Source of the DNA: Drosophila miranda
Lineage: Eukaryota > Arthropoda > Insecta > Diptera > Drosophilidae
Assembly: GCF_003369915.1 (NCBI RefSeq)
Contig: NW_022881614.1
Coordinates: forward strand, 31,527,276-31,591,275
DNA length: 64,000 bases
Direction: 5' to 3'
Positions within the stretch are counted from its first letter, which is position 1, and each line of letters begins with the position of its first letter. Made by a program: the position numbers and the translations under genes. The notes below the pieces were generated by a model. The model saw nothing but the letters and a program-made list of their open reading frames with translations, did no database searches and was not told the DNA's origin. Positions 23,301 to 32,865 of the stretch are shown piece after piece.

Positions 23301-23673
23301 CCTCGATCTGGGAATTGATTTCCCGGCTGCGTCCGTCAGCCAGCCGCACCAGCTTCCTCGTCTCTTTCTGTCGCCCCTCTTCCCCCAGTCTACTCGCCGC
23401 CTCGCAGCTGATAAAACTGCTTGTCGCCCCGGTATCGACCGTTGCTTTCCAGTTGCTGCCCGCGATCCTCACTACCGCCGACAGCTGGACATCCTCCTCC
23501 GTGAGTTCTCCTATGAGTTTTGGGGGGCTTCGTCTTGCGACCCTGGCACGGCCCTCCGCGGCTTGGGTCGCGGGGCGTTTCCCGCTTTCTGGCAGCACTG
23601 CCATGTCGGGGCTCCTACCTTGCCGCACCTCCAGCAGAATGTTATAGGTCGGCCATCGCACGCTTGTGCCCAA
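20399..23673 (-). pseudogene. pol: Gypsy-type pol: protease, RT, RNase H, integrase
   Basis: Overlaps gag by about 160 bp in the -1 frame, as in other Gypsy elements. Protease has VDTGATSSFIS. RT has VKKKTGKWRLCVDFRQIN, the active site AYQDDIIVIG (a YxDD box with Q at the variable position) and ends at 22330 in an indel. The RT connection and RNase H follow at 22336-21398 (LQTDASDYGLG, VTDHKALKWL, VVADALSRQ). Integrase is split between 21497-21054 (finger CESC, catalytic ADFVGPLPRSK) and 21082-20399 (glutamate in ENPTERTNRTVK). Three frameshifts separate these blocks. The second integrase aspartate is lost in a short deletion at the 21060 junction. Dead copy. Confidence 0.85.
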
Positions 23674-24346
23674 TGGCGGTCACTTCCACATCGTCGACAC
23701 GCCTGGGCTGGGTTTTTCACGAGCCCAGCCTCTATGTTCGTGTTCGCTTGGTCGTCCCGCCGCGTGGGGACCGGCCTTTTTTCCCTTGTCGAATCAGAGC
23801 TGGCTGTCGTGTCGCCCTGGCAGCGGCGACATATCTCCGTTACTGCCGGACGAGCGAACGGATTGTTTGCTTTTGCCTTATTCGCCGGACACTCCCGTTG
23901 GAACTCCAGCCGGTCCCTCTCCAGAGCCTCAAACTCGTCGGCCAGCGTCATCATGTGATCCAGGTCTCTGCACCTATGTGGCCGGATGAACACCCTCAGA
24001 TCGGGCATGCTGTTGTCTCTAATGAGCTCCAACTGCTCTTCGGGCGTGCATTTTAGTGGCCGCATAAGGGTCTGCATCTCCACCATGTAGTCCTTGAATG
24101 GCTCTCCCCATCTTTGCTTCCTCAACCTCACCTCCTGGAGTAATTTTTCAAAATACCCCCTCGGCAGGAAGTATGCTTGGAAGCTACGCGCAAATGCGTC
24201 CCATGTCTGCCACTGCCTGTTGTTGGCTACAAACCACATGAGCGCCCGACCCTTTAGCAGCTCAGGCATGGCTCGCGGAATTAGATTCAACTCCAACCCG
24301 TACATGTCGGCTGACCACTCGATCTGTTCCAGGAACTCGAGTGGTT
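23511..24346 (-). pseudogene. gag: Gypsy-type gag, N-terminus lost
   Basis: Capsid-like helices (LEFLEQIEWSADMYG, RALMWFVANNRQWQTWDAF, YFEKLLQEVRLRKQRWGE) are followed by two zinc knuckles (CRRCGSDRHWAQAC and CWRCGKVGAPTWQC). The frame is open from 24346, exactly where unrelated inverted BEL sequence starts. The Met at 24305 is therefore internal and the true N-terminus plus leader are missing. The gag-pol overlap implies -1 ribosomal frameshifting. Confidence 0.8.
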
Positions 24347-24352
24347 TCGCCG

Positions 24353-24580
24353 GTGAATTTAGAGCCCTACTTGATTCAGGCTCTCAAGTCAATGTGATTT
24401 CTGAAAGAGCATTGAAAATATTAGATCTGAAAGTCACAAAATCAGAACTACAAATAAATGGAATTGGCGGACGAACACAAACGTCAAAAGCAAGAGTCAA
24501 TGTTATGCTTAATTCACAAGATAACAAGTTTAATACAAGACTATAGTATCGTATTGTATTGTACTATAAGACTATAGTAT
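24353..24580 (+). pseudogene. BEL aspartic protease fragment (inverted)
   Basis: Reads EFRALLDSGSQVNVISERAL and onward for about 65 residues to 24545, the A17-type retropepsin core of BEL/Pao elements with its LDSGSQ active-site motif. It ends at the Gypsy insertion point. A short tandem duplication of AAGACTATAGTAT lies at 24530-24580. The rest of the protease domain continues at 15478 leftward on the opposite strand. Confidence 0.8.
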
Positions 24581-25440
24581 TGTGAGGAAAGGTATTCCCA
24601 CACGTAGGGGGCAGGGCAGGGTTAAGCGCTAACGGCCGTTATCAGGGGATATCCGGAGGCGGCGAATTCCCGAGGAGAGCTCTCCCGGGGACCCAAGATG
24701 AGAGGGGAGGACCCCTGGAGAGAGAGCCGCGGGATGACGGGATCGGGCCGGCAGTGGCCCAGCGCATGACCAAATATGGTCATGAGATCACGCCACCAGC
24801 CAGGTCCCGTTGGAAAGCGACAAGGGAATGAAGGAACGCCGATGGAAAAATACGGGCACCGCATGGCGGAAAGTGCCGTTAGCGCCAGGCGGCATCGGCG
24901 GCGCTGACGCAGAAGCGAGCCTATAAGAGGAGGGCCGCGACCAGGAACAAGGGACAGTCAGCAAACGGAGCTAGCAAGAGTGAAGTGCACAGTGAGCGAC
25001 AAGAGTGAGACCCAGCGAAGGGAAAAGAGCGTTAGAAAGCGAACACGTTGTGTGAGGATTGAGAGGCGGACTCGAGCGTGCAGCCAAGAGCCAAAGACCC
25101 CAATCCCTTGAACCAACGGTGCCACGCTTGACGCGCATCCCACCGGGAGTGAGGCACCCTCGGGCCGCAAAGCCAAGGGAGTCGAGTGAGAGCGAACGCG
25201 TCAGGCGCCTGACTGAGAGGCGGATTTGGGCCACGTGCCAAGAATCGCTAGCCCCAGTCAGTAGAGCCGTCGGTGCCACGCTCGGCGACGCCGTGGGGGG
25301 CCCATGGAGCGACACGCTCATCGAACCACAGAGGAGAACCACGAGGAGAACCCGCCCCGGAGTCGGAATAGCGTAAGATAGACTTAAGATACCAATAAAG
25401 CATATTAGCATACCAGTACAAGACCCAGCCCGTGCCTTCT
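24581..25440 (+). repeat. 5' LTR of the GC-rich Gypsy element (inverted)
   Basis: Starts TGTGAGGAAAGG. It has a TATA box (CTATAAGAGG, 24921-24930) followed 30-35 bases later by an initiator-like ACAGTCAGC, and an AATAAA signal at 25394-25399. It is cut at about 25440 by the inversion breakpoint, so its last bases may be missing. Confidence 0.8.
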
Positions 25441-26723
25441 TACATAAGTGTTTTGACTACTATTTGCTGATGCTGCAGTTTTGGCTTCAGACTTGATTTC
25501 CAAATGTAGTAGAGTGTTGTGTCCTTTATTGCACTTAACACAATCTCTTCTTTGGCAATTCTTTGCAGTGTGATCGCGTTTGAAACATTTGACGCAAAGT
25601 TGGTTCTTTTGAACCCAATTTAACCTCTCTGCGACAGTTTTTTTTTAAAACTGCTTGCATTTCTAATAGCGTGATTTGGCTTTTCACAAAAATAGCAGAC
25701 ATACTGACTTTCAGTTCCTGCTGAGGCACATGTGATGGGTTACTTTGTTTTTTCCCATCTAATGGCTTCCAAGGTAAGGAACCTTTGTTCGAGAAATTTC
25801 ATTAATTCGCTCAAAGGCTGTAATTTCTTTGTACTTTGTATGGATTGTTCATACAAAGTGTGAGTCTGACGATCTAACTTTTTTGTCAAAACACATAGAA
25901 GAATCGGATCCCATCCAGCTGTCTCTATATTTATGTTATTGAGTGCTGATAATGTTTCCTTTACATTATCGTGCAAAGCCTTAAAGGACTTTGCATCATT
26001 GGAAGTGCTTGGTTGATCCAATAATTTTTGAATTAATGCGTTACTAAGCACTCTTTTGTTGCTGAAACGCTCTTGAAGCATGTTCCATGCCGTTGTGTAA
26101 TTAAGGTACGAAAGGTGGCGTATTAAATTTTCCGCTTCTCCCGTAACATTGGTTTTTAAACAGCACATCTTCTGAATGACGGGTACCGATGCTTCATGAA
26201 TCATTTGTTTAAAAATGTCATGAAATTGTTGCCATTTTAAGTAGTCACCATCAAATTTAGGGATATCAACCTTAGGCAGGGGTAATGCATTATGCATATG
26301 TGGAGCAGCGATAATTTGTTGAACAGCGTCTGCTTCAGTCATTGTTTTGACTGTTACTACTGCATCTTCAGCTGCAATGTAACTGCTAATGTTATATCCC
26401 ATTTTTACAGGATCAATGCATTTTTTATAAATTTGAACGTGGATCGCTCTAATCTCATCCCAATATTTGATTATTATTGGTTTGAAGTCCTTTCGCGTCT
26501 CATTCGTCACTCTGTTCATGATAAGCTCTAGACTTTCAAGCAGCTCCTTTTGTTCTCGGATCATGGGCTCTATTTCAGGCTCACTCTCCATAGATGTAAT
26601 GGATCCTGTATCTATATCCATTTCTAGTGCAGCTAACTGCTTTGTAAATTCGTCTTTATATCTGACGACCAACTCTTTTGTGTGTTTGAAATATTCGTTA
26701 GAGAAATAACTGTGCTCAATTTT
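25441..26723 (-). pseudogene. gag: BEL gag, N-terminus lost
   Basis: A continuous frame from 26723 to 25740 contains the BEL/Pao Gag core (LPKVDIPKFDGDYLKWQQF, then CLKTNVTGEAENLIRHL, AWNMLQERFSNKR). A one-base frameshift near 25735 follows, and then a zinc-knuckle region (YVCYFCEKPNHAI) and a tail ending KHNTLLHLE-like near 25500. The Met at 26672 is internal: the frame stays open upstream until the DINE-1 copy at 26723. The true start, leader and primer-binding site are gone. Confidence 0.8.
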
Positions 26724-27588
26724 TATACCCGATACTCAAAATGAGTATTGGGGTATATTAGATTTGTGGTAAAAGTGGATGTGTGTAACGTCCAGAAGGA
26801 ATCGTTTCCGACCCCATAAAGTATATTTATTCTTGATCAGCATCAATAGCCGAGTCGATTGGGCCCTGTCTGTCTGTCTGTCTGTCCGTCTGTCCGTCTG
26901 TCCGTCCGTCCGTCTGTCCGTCCCCTTCAGCGCCTAGTGCTCAAAGACTATAAGAGCTACAGCAACGATGTTTTGGACCCAGACTTCTGTTATATGTCAC
27001 TGCTACAAAAATATTTCAAAACTTCGCCCCGCCCACTTCCGACCCCACAAAGGACGAAAATCTGTGGCATCCACAATTTTAAAGATATGAGAAAACCAAA
27101 AACGTAGAATTGTAGAGAATGACCATATCTTTAAGACTGCGGAATCTGAAGCTAGAGCAACCAAATTTGGTATCCACACTCCTAATATATCGGACCGAGA
27201 CGAGTTTGTTTTAAAATTTCGCCACACCCCCTTCCGCCCCCGCAAAGGACGAAAATCTGGGGATATTCAAAAATCTCAGAGACTATTAAGGCTAGAGTAA
27301 CCAAATTTGGTACCCGCACTTCTGTTAGATCTTACTATAAAACGTGTATCTCAAAATTTCGCCCCACCCCCTTCCGCCCACACAAAGGACGAAAATCTGT
27401 TGCATCCACAATATTGCACATTCGAGAAAACTAAAAACGCAGAATCATAGATAATGCCCATATCTATCAGATTGCTCAATCTGGATCAGATCAGATCATT
27501 TTTATAGCCAATAGGAACAAATCAATTTGCAGTGGCTACGCAGCGCCCGGACTGCTGCGGACACCGCAACTCACAACGTTCCCCCTCG
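26724..27588 (+). mobile_element. DINE-1/Helentron copy 1
   Basis: Begins TATACCCGATACTCAAAATG, with a subterminal inverted repeat around GAGTATTGGGGTATA. It contains a (GTCT/GTCC)n tract (26867-26925), two to three copies of a unit with CAAATTTGGTA and CCCCTTCCGCCC...AAAGGACGAAAATCT, and ends with a GC-rich hairpin and CAACGTTCCCCCTCG. These are hallmarks of the non-autonomous DINE-1 rolling-circle family (called ISY elements in D. miranda). It replaces the BEL U5, leader and gag start. Confidence 0.85.
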
Positions 27589-28054
27589 TTTTATTTGGTA
27601 AAATGCAAGGTTTATATACAATTTCTATGAGTATGATTGTTTACTTAGGATCTTAGGTATGTTTAATTAGTTCTGAGTATAATATTGCTGGGGAAATGTG
27701 TTATATCTATTTAGGACTAAGCAATTACTACAAATCCAACAGTGTAATATTCCAAGGGTCATATTTATGTCGGTCACAATGGTTATCATGCAGATGGTGT
27801 GAGATTTGACCACATGCAGGTCATACAGAATGTGTTTTATGATAGTGCCTTAAATATCTTAACAGTGTATGTACACAAATGCATGCAGCTGTCCGTTGTA
27901 TATTTATTTAGGTCAGTAGTGCATGTCACATATTTATATTTAGAGCATATTATCGTTTATTTCTTTAGGTGGCTGGGAAATCTTAATCTTTTTTATGGCT
28001 AGCTATTTGTCTAGGTCTAATCATACGATTTTGTACTTTAGTTGAAATCGTACA
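27589..28054 (-). repeat. 5' LTR of the BEL/roo-like element, truncated
   Basis: Matches 5032-5497 with about ten substitutions. It starts TGTACGATTT at 28054 on the minus strand and is cut on the left by the DINE-1 copy. Confidence 0.85.
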
Positions 28055-28937
28055 ATATATATATTCAAGGAATCCATCAATGACATGACCTCATATGGAG
28101 CGGGTTCGGCTTCTCTCTATGAACCCAGTAAAACTTGATGGAGCGTGTATTCATGTCGAGTAGAGCGTTTTGTGAGAGCGCATTTATCAGATGAAACTCT
28201 GTCTCTCTCTCTTTGAACTTGCTCTTCGAAGAAAATGACGATCAAGACAAAACTGATATGCGTACATAATATAAATAATATGTCTTTATGATAGCAAAGA
28301 CTATATGTACAATACTATACTATACAATTTTTTGACTATTTCCCCACTGTGCCGCGCCAAAGACATCAGAGACCACGCTGCCCTACGGTTTCGGCACGCA
28401 GACACTGACATGCTTTCAGTGCGCTTGTGTGTGAAGCTAAAAGCCGTATATGCTGCGGGCGAAACCGGTTTATGGCCGTGCCGACCTAGGACATACACAC
28501 ATATACACAACTACAAGCATATTTCTGGGTTGGCTCGAGCTCGTGCTGACCGAGGCATTGACGAAGCCGAGTAGCACTTCGGAGGCGAAGGTAGCGTAAA
28601 AGAGAATTGAAGTACTAGCCCCGCGCGCCCGTACCAAGAAGCGTCAAACGAAAATTGAAAAAGCATTTGTTCCTCATGCGACATCTTGGTATTGTATAGT
28701 CTTTGCTGATAGTCTATCAGTATTTACGGGGCAGGCAAACATATTGCATGAATTTCAAATTATTTACATGTAGGTACAAATAAAGATTAAGTAGAATCTT
28801 TTTGTTTATATGCACACAAATGTATTAATCTCTAATAGCATTCGCCTACAACATCAACAAGGTGCTAATATAACGCACACTCTGAGGCAGATCTGACAGT
28901 GTTTGCTATGAGTGGAACAAGTGAGGTTCGATCACCA
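28055..28937. other. Intergenic region upstream of the first P450
   Basis: Starts with an AT run containing the ATATA target duplication. Arms AGCAAAGACTATA near 28292 and TATAGTCTTTGCT near 28696 form an inverted repeat enclosing about 400 bp of GC-richer sequence, possibly a small inverted-repeat element. GTCTTT...AAAGAC at 28281-28300 is a local hairpin. No ORF is supported. The last 100 bp would hold the P450 promoter. Confidence 0.45.
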
Positions 28938-30451
28938 TGATGTTAACATTTGCTTTGCTGGGCATGGCCCTGGCGCTGGCCTACAATTTCTACCGAAATA
29001 CCTATATGTAGCTACTGGGAAAGAAAGGGAGTGCCTAATGAACGCCCTCTTCCGTTTATAGGAAACGTGAAAGGAATCGGAACGAAGTACCATTTTCGTG
29101 ACATTAACCAGAGGATCTACGATAAATTCAAGGGCGTCTCATCATTGATCTGGATTTGATAAAGCAAGTGCTGATCAAAGATTTTCAATACTTTCAAGAT
29201 CGTGGAGTGTATAATAATGTGCGAGATGAACCGTTGACGGGTCATCTGCTAAGTCTGGAAGGCGACGAATGGCGTTCGATGAGGCAGAAGCTGACGCCCG
29301 TTTTCACTTCTGGAAAGATCAAGCATATGTCTGGAGTGGTCGTTGAGGTTGGCCATCGTCTGGCCGCAGCCATGGACAAGGCCGGGAGTGCTGCAAAGGT
29401 GGACGATGGCGATGTGGAGATCAAGGATATCTGTGCCAGGTTTACGACAGATGTAATAGGCACGTGTGCATTTGGCTTGGAGTGCCACAGTCTGAGTGAT
29501 CCCAAGGCGGAATTCCGATCAAAGGGACGGAGTGGAATTTTTTGTGTTTACAAATGCAAAATTAGCCAAAAAATTGCGCATGAAAATCTTGCCCGACGAT
29601 CTATTGGAGTTTTTTTTGGATGCTGTAAAAAACACCGTCGATTATCGCATGAAGAATGGTATCAAGCGAAACGATTTCCTCGATGAGTTGATTGAATTGC
29701 GTGCTGAGAACCAAGAGGCCGCTAAACAAGGAAAGGTTATTGTTCCTTCCCATGGCTTGACTATCGAGCAAATGGCTGTCGAGGCTTTCGTATTCTTCCT
29801 AGCTGGATTTGAGATTTCTTCGAGTACAATGGCCTACTGTTTGTATGAACTGGCCCAGCATCCCGATATTCAGCGCCGCGTTAGGGAGGAAATCGATGCT
29901 GTTCTCAAGAATGTGGAAGGAGGGGAGATAACATATGATGCCTTAGCAGAGATGAACTACCTAGAAAAAGTCTTAGCAGGTAAGCACCTATCCGTGCAAA
30001 TAGTACATACAATTCTAACCAGCATATGTTTACAGAAACTCTTCGGAAACATCCCATTGTTCCTCAACTCATACGAGAGGCCAATCAGAACTACAAAGTC
30101 CCCAACACGGACATCACCATTGACAAAGGAACAACCATGTTGATACCTGTCCACAACATTCACCACGATCCTGAAATATATCCGGAGCCCGAGCGTTTCG
30201 ATCCGAGTCGCTTCGAGGAGGATCAAGTGAAGTCTCGTCATCCGATGGCCTATTTGCCCTTTGGGGACGGACCCCGTAACTGCATAGGACTGAGATTCGG
30301 GAAGATTCAGGCCAAGATTGGTCTGGTGTCACTGCTTCGGCGCTTTAAGTTCGGCATCTCCAAGCGTACCGAAAGTCCTCTGATTCCAGATACTCGCTCT
30401 TTCCCTCTAACGACGAAGAATGGGATTCACCTGAGACTGGAGCGTATCTAA
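28938..30451 (+). pseudogene. Cyp6a-subfamily cytochrome P450 pseudogene
   Basis: Encodes a microsomal class II P450 monooxygenase related to Drosophila Cyp6a genes (SYWERKGVPNERPLPFIGN, TGHLLSLEGDEWRSMRQKL). Exon 1 runs 28938-29979, with a 56-bp GTAAGC...TTTACAG intron (29980-30035), then exon 2 to TAA at 30451. The I-helix (AGFEISSSTM), the ExxR helix across the intron and the heme loop [14 protein letters not shown] are intact. Three lesions break it: a 4-bp frameshift after the anchor (about 29005), a deletion plus frameshift near 29132 removing the segment before the B helix, and another near 29528 before FTNAKLAKKLR. AATAAA lies at 30507. It most resembles the 51D-type Cyp6a genes of D. 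melanogaster; I cannot name the ortholog. Confidence 0.85.
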
Positions 30452-30584
30452 TATCTGATAAGTTTTGTTTGTTACACTCTAGAAATACATAAAACATTCC
30501 GTTTGTAATAAATGCGCAATATGTGAAAGCACCCGAGTAGGCAGGGAGATACAATTTTAGCAAGAGAGAACTTACAGAGCTTTC

Positions 30585-30616
30585 CATAAAAACGGAACCG
30601 GTTTCGAGAGTCAGTT
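30585..30616 (+). promoter_or_regulatory. Core promoter of the intact Cyp6a gene
   Basis: CATAAAAAC at 30585-30593 lies 28 bases before the A of a TCAGTT initiator (30611-30616), a good Drosophila TATA/Inr pair 29 bases ahead of the chosen ATG. Confidence 0.5.
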
Positions 30617-30641
30617 GCATTTCAATCGAGTAGACGGAAGC

Positions 30642-32120
30642 ATGTGGACGCTGTTGGCTCTCGTTCTCGTTGCTGGAGCTCTGATTTATTCCCGGCTGCT
30701 TGAGCATTATGACTACTGGCGTGGCAAGGGCTTAGCCGGGGAAAAGCCTGTACTTTTCCTTGGCAACATGAGTGGCCTTGGCAAGGGGCTACACTGGACA
30801 GACATCAATCGTCGAATCTATGAAAAGTTCAGCAAAACAGAACGCTTCTGCGGCTACTTCACCTTCTTTAGCAAAGCTTTCTTTGTGATGGACCTGGAAC
30901 TGATTAAAAAAATAACGATAAGTGATTTTAACAGCTTCGCTGACCGTGGACTCTTTTACAATGTTAAGGACGATCCGTTGACGGGAAACCTTCTATTCCT
31001 GGACGGGTCCGAGTGGCGCTGGCTGCGACAGAACCTGACGCAGGTCTTCACCTCCGGAAAGATGAAGTTTATGTTCCCCACCATGCTGAGCGTGGGGGAA
31101 AAGCTCACCCAGGCTTGCGAGCTGCAAGTGGGTGAAAGAGAGCCCAAGGACTTGTGTGCTCGCTTAAGCACAGATGTCATTGGAAGCTGTGCTTTTGGCC
31201 TGGAGTACAACAGCCTCAACGATCCCAATTCGGAATTCCGTCGCATGGGCCGTTCAGTGACCACTAATCCGCTTCACACGGGCATGGTGCAGGGCTTCAT
31301 GTTTGCCCAGCCCAAATTCGCGCGGATGCTTCATATGCGCCTCTTCCGCCCCGAGGTGAGCGAGTTCTTGGACACAGTCCGCCAGACACTGGCCTACAGG
31401 AAGAGGGAGAATGTGCAGCGCAGTGATTTGATACAACTGCTAATGGATCTGTGGGAAGAGGGGACCAAGGATGGGCTGTCCTTCGAACAGATTGCCGCTC
31501 AAGCTATGGTGTTCTTCCTGGCCGGCTTTGACACTTCCTCGACAACAACGTCCTTCTGCCTATATGAATTGGCCTTGAACCCCGATGTTCAGGACAGATT
31601 GCGCAGTGAAATCCAAGAGGTTCTAGCCAAGAACAATCACCAGCTGACATATGAGTCTATTCAGGAGATGCCGTACCTGGATCATGTTGTGGCAGAGACA
31701 CTACGAAAGTACCCTATACTGCCGCATATTGTGCGACAAACTACCAAAAAATATGATGTGCCGGACAGCAGACTTACTTTGGAGCCAGGCACGAAAGTGA
31801 TGATCCCCGTGCACAGCATACAGCACGACCCAGAGCTTTATCCAGAGCCGGAAAACTTTGACCCAAGTCGCTTCGAACCGGATCAGGTAAAGGCCCGTCA
31901 CCCGATGGCCTACTTGCCATTTGGCGAAGGTCCGCGTAATTGCATCGGAGAGCGCTTCGGGAAAATGCAGATGAAAATTGGAATTACCTACATTCTACGC
32001 GATTTCCAATTCCGCCAATCCGAGCGTACACAGATCCCATTGAAGTTCTCCAGTCGGACGTTTCTTATAGGAACCCAAGAAGGTATTCACCTTATAATGG
32101 AAAAACTGGCCGCACCCTAA
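30642..32120 (+). CDS. Intact Cyp6a-subfamily cytochrome P450, single exon
   Basis: A 492-residue ORF of full family length and the only undamaged host gene here. It has an N-terminal anchor (MWTLLALVLVAGALIYSRLL), a basic/proline hinge replaced by GKGLAGEKP, the C-helix WRWLRQNLTQVF, I-helix oxygen-binding motif AGFDTSST, ExxR as ETLRKYP, PERF-like FDPSRFEPDQ and heme loop FGEGPRNCIGERFG with the axial cysteine. Expected role: ER-bound monooxygenase for xenobiotics or endogenous lipophilic compounds, supplied by P450 reductase. I start at 30642, not the upstream Met at 30615, because the anchor begins there and the upstream one overlaps the predicted initiator. The intron found before ETLR in its three neighbours is absent. 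By recollection it is closest to Cyp6a13-type proteins; unconfirmed. Confidence 0.9.
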   Translation: MWTLLALVLVAGALIYSRLLEHYDYWRGKGLAGEKPVLFLGNMSGLGKGLHWTDINRRIYEKFSKTERFCGYFTFFSKAFFVMDLELIKKITISDFNSFADRGLFYNVKDDPLTGNLLFLDGSEWRWLRQNLTQVFTSGKMKFMFPTMLSVGEKLTQACELQVGEREPKDLCARLSTDVIGSCAFGLEYNSLNDPNSEFRRMGRSVTTNPLHTGMVQGFMFAQPKFARMLHMRLFRPEVSEFLDTVRQTLAYRKRENVQRSDLIQLLMDLWEEGTKDGLSFEQIAAQAMVFFLAGFDTSSTTTSFCLYELALNPDVQDRLRSEIQEVLAKNNHQLTYESIQEMPYLDHVVAETLRKYPILPHIVRQTTKKYDVPDSRLTLEPGTKVMIPVHSIQHDPELYPEPENFDPSRFEPDQVKARHPMAYLPFGEGPRNCIGERFGKMQMKIGITYILRDFQFRQSERTQIPLKFSSRTFLIGTQEGIHLIMEKLAAP

Positions 32121-32183
32121 TATATGATAGTGACTTCAAAAATTGCATGTTATCTACAAATGCACAAGGCCCGTTATCTGATT

Positions 32184-32189
32184 AATAAA
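32184..32189 (+). terminator. Polyadenylation signal AATAAA
   Basis: Canonical signal 64 bases after the stop codon of the intact P450. Confidence 0.6.
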
Positions 32190-32736
32190 GAGCTTTAGAC
32201 ACCAAGAGAGAAATGCGAAATATAAAGTGAGCGGAGAGCCAGACAAAAGCACTGCGCTTTAAGAAGCAAACACCCTCACAGTGCACTCATTGCACTCATA
32301 AGAGCATAGGAATATTAAGAGAAATTCATGTAAGAGAGCATTGCAGAGTAAATAAAAATTAAAAATAATTGTTCTAAATTGTAGTGTAATCGATCAGCTG
32401 TTAGTAGCTTGTTATCTCCAGAGAGACAGCGGACGTAAACAATTTTTTAGCCGCCTCTTTGCATTAAATTTTTAAAGATCAACGATAGGCATGTTAGTAT
32501 GCCGATTTTTCGCCTCTTGTTGCTTCTCTCATTCGCTTTCGCATCGCTCAAAGCTCGGAGCTTTGCCAGAGTTTTCATTAGATTGCGATGCACTAAGTAT
32601 TGAGTTCGAGGTTATCTTCTCCGTTTGGGTTGTTTACATTGCCGCTGACTTTGCCCCCAGTTGCTGCTTCTCTAATCGCCACTGACTGCCACCAGGCGAA
32701 TTTTAAGTGCAGTTGAAAGCGAAACGCTGGTGGAGA
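32190..32736. other. Intergenic region between P450 genes
   Basis: No coding frame. It contains AT-rich stretches at 32350-32400 and a GCAGTTG initiator-like motif at 32709 just ahead of the truncated P450 start. Confidence 0.5.
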
Positions 32737-32832
32737 ATGCTGGATGTGATTGCACTGCTGTTGATTACCCTCGCCATTGGCTTCTGGTATGTGCGCACGC
32801 GGCTGAGCTACTGGGCCAGGCGCGGGATCGGG
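32737..32832 (+). pseudogene. Orphan N-terminus of a Cyp6-type P450, cut by an LTR element
   Basis: ATG at 32737 opens a typical P450 membrane anchor followed by the family motif: [20 protein letters not shown], then [10 protein letters not shown]. After the last glycine the homology stops and Gypsy-type sequence begins within 30 bp. It is not the N-terminus of the gene at 37885, which has its own. The 3' remnant at 40357 lacks an N-terminus, but nothing shows that the two belong together. Probably the first codons of a fifth P450 whose body was displaced or deleted by the insertion. Confidence 0.7.
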
Positions 32833-32865
32833 CAAGTCAGGGCTGTCCAGCTAATCACTTTATGA

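Larger units (their letters stand above)
15479..25440 (-). mobile_element. GC-rich Gypsy-type LTR element inserted in the BEL protease region
   Basis: Minus-strand order: LTR (now inverted, 24581-25440), gag (24346-23511), pol (23673-20399), a 1.1-kb spacer, ORF3 (19241-16869), polypurine tract, LTR (16165-15479). BEL protease sequence flanks both sides, at 24353-24580 (inverted) and left of 15479. The GC content is much higher than in neighbouring elements. The roughly 4.2 kb between pol and the 3' LTR is unusual for Gypsy elements. Pol has at least three frameshifts. Target duplication is blurred: a 4-bp TATA or GTAT is the best candidate. Confidence 0.8.
24347..25440. other. Inverted block: BEL protease piece plus Gypsy LTR
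   Basis: Everything on both sides is minus-oriented, but here the BEL protease fragment (24353-24545) and the Gypsy LTR (24581-25440) are plus-oriented. Mentally turning the block around restores the order BEL gag, BEL protease, Gypsy 5' LTR, Gypsy gag. The left breakpoint is in Gypsy gag (24346) and the right breakpoint is in BEL gag (about 25440). The primer-binding site, leader and gag N-terminus are absent, so sequence was lost at a breakpoint. Confidence 0.8.
4840..28054 (-). mobile_element. BEL/roo-like LTR retrotransposon, split by nested insertions
   Basis: Collinear minus-strand pieces form one element: 5' LTR 28054-27589, gag 26723-25441, protease/RT/RNase H/integrase 15478-11911, env 7231-5525, polypurine tract 5508-5498 and 3' LTR 5497-4840. 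Both outer ends carry the 5-bp sequence ATATA (4835-4839 and 28055-28059), as expected for BEL target duplications. The two LTR pieces differ by about ten substitutions over 465 shared bases by eye. The gaps are filled by a CR1-type LINE, a Gypsy-type element and a DINE-1 copy. An env downstream of pol is known for roo-type elements. The order BEL first, others later follows directly from the nesting. Confidence 0.85.

Noticed and set aside
26867..26925. (GTCT/GTCC)n tract as an independent satellite or CRISPR-like array
   Set aside because: It is the standard microsatellite inside DINE-1 elements and recurs at 40180, 44693 and 63972 in the same context.
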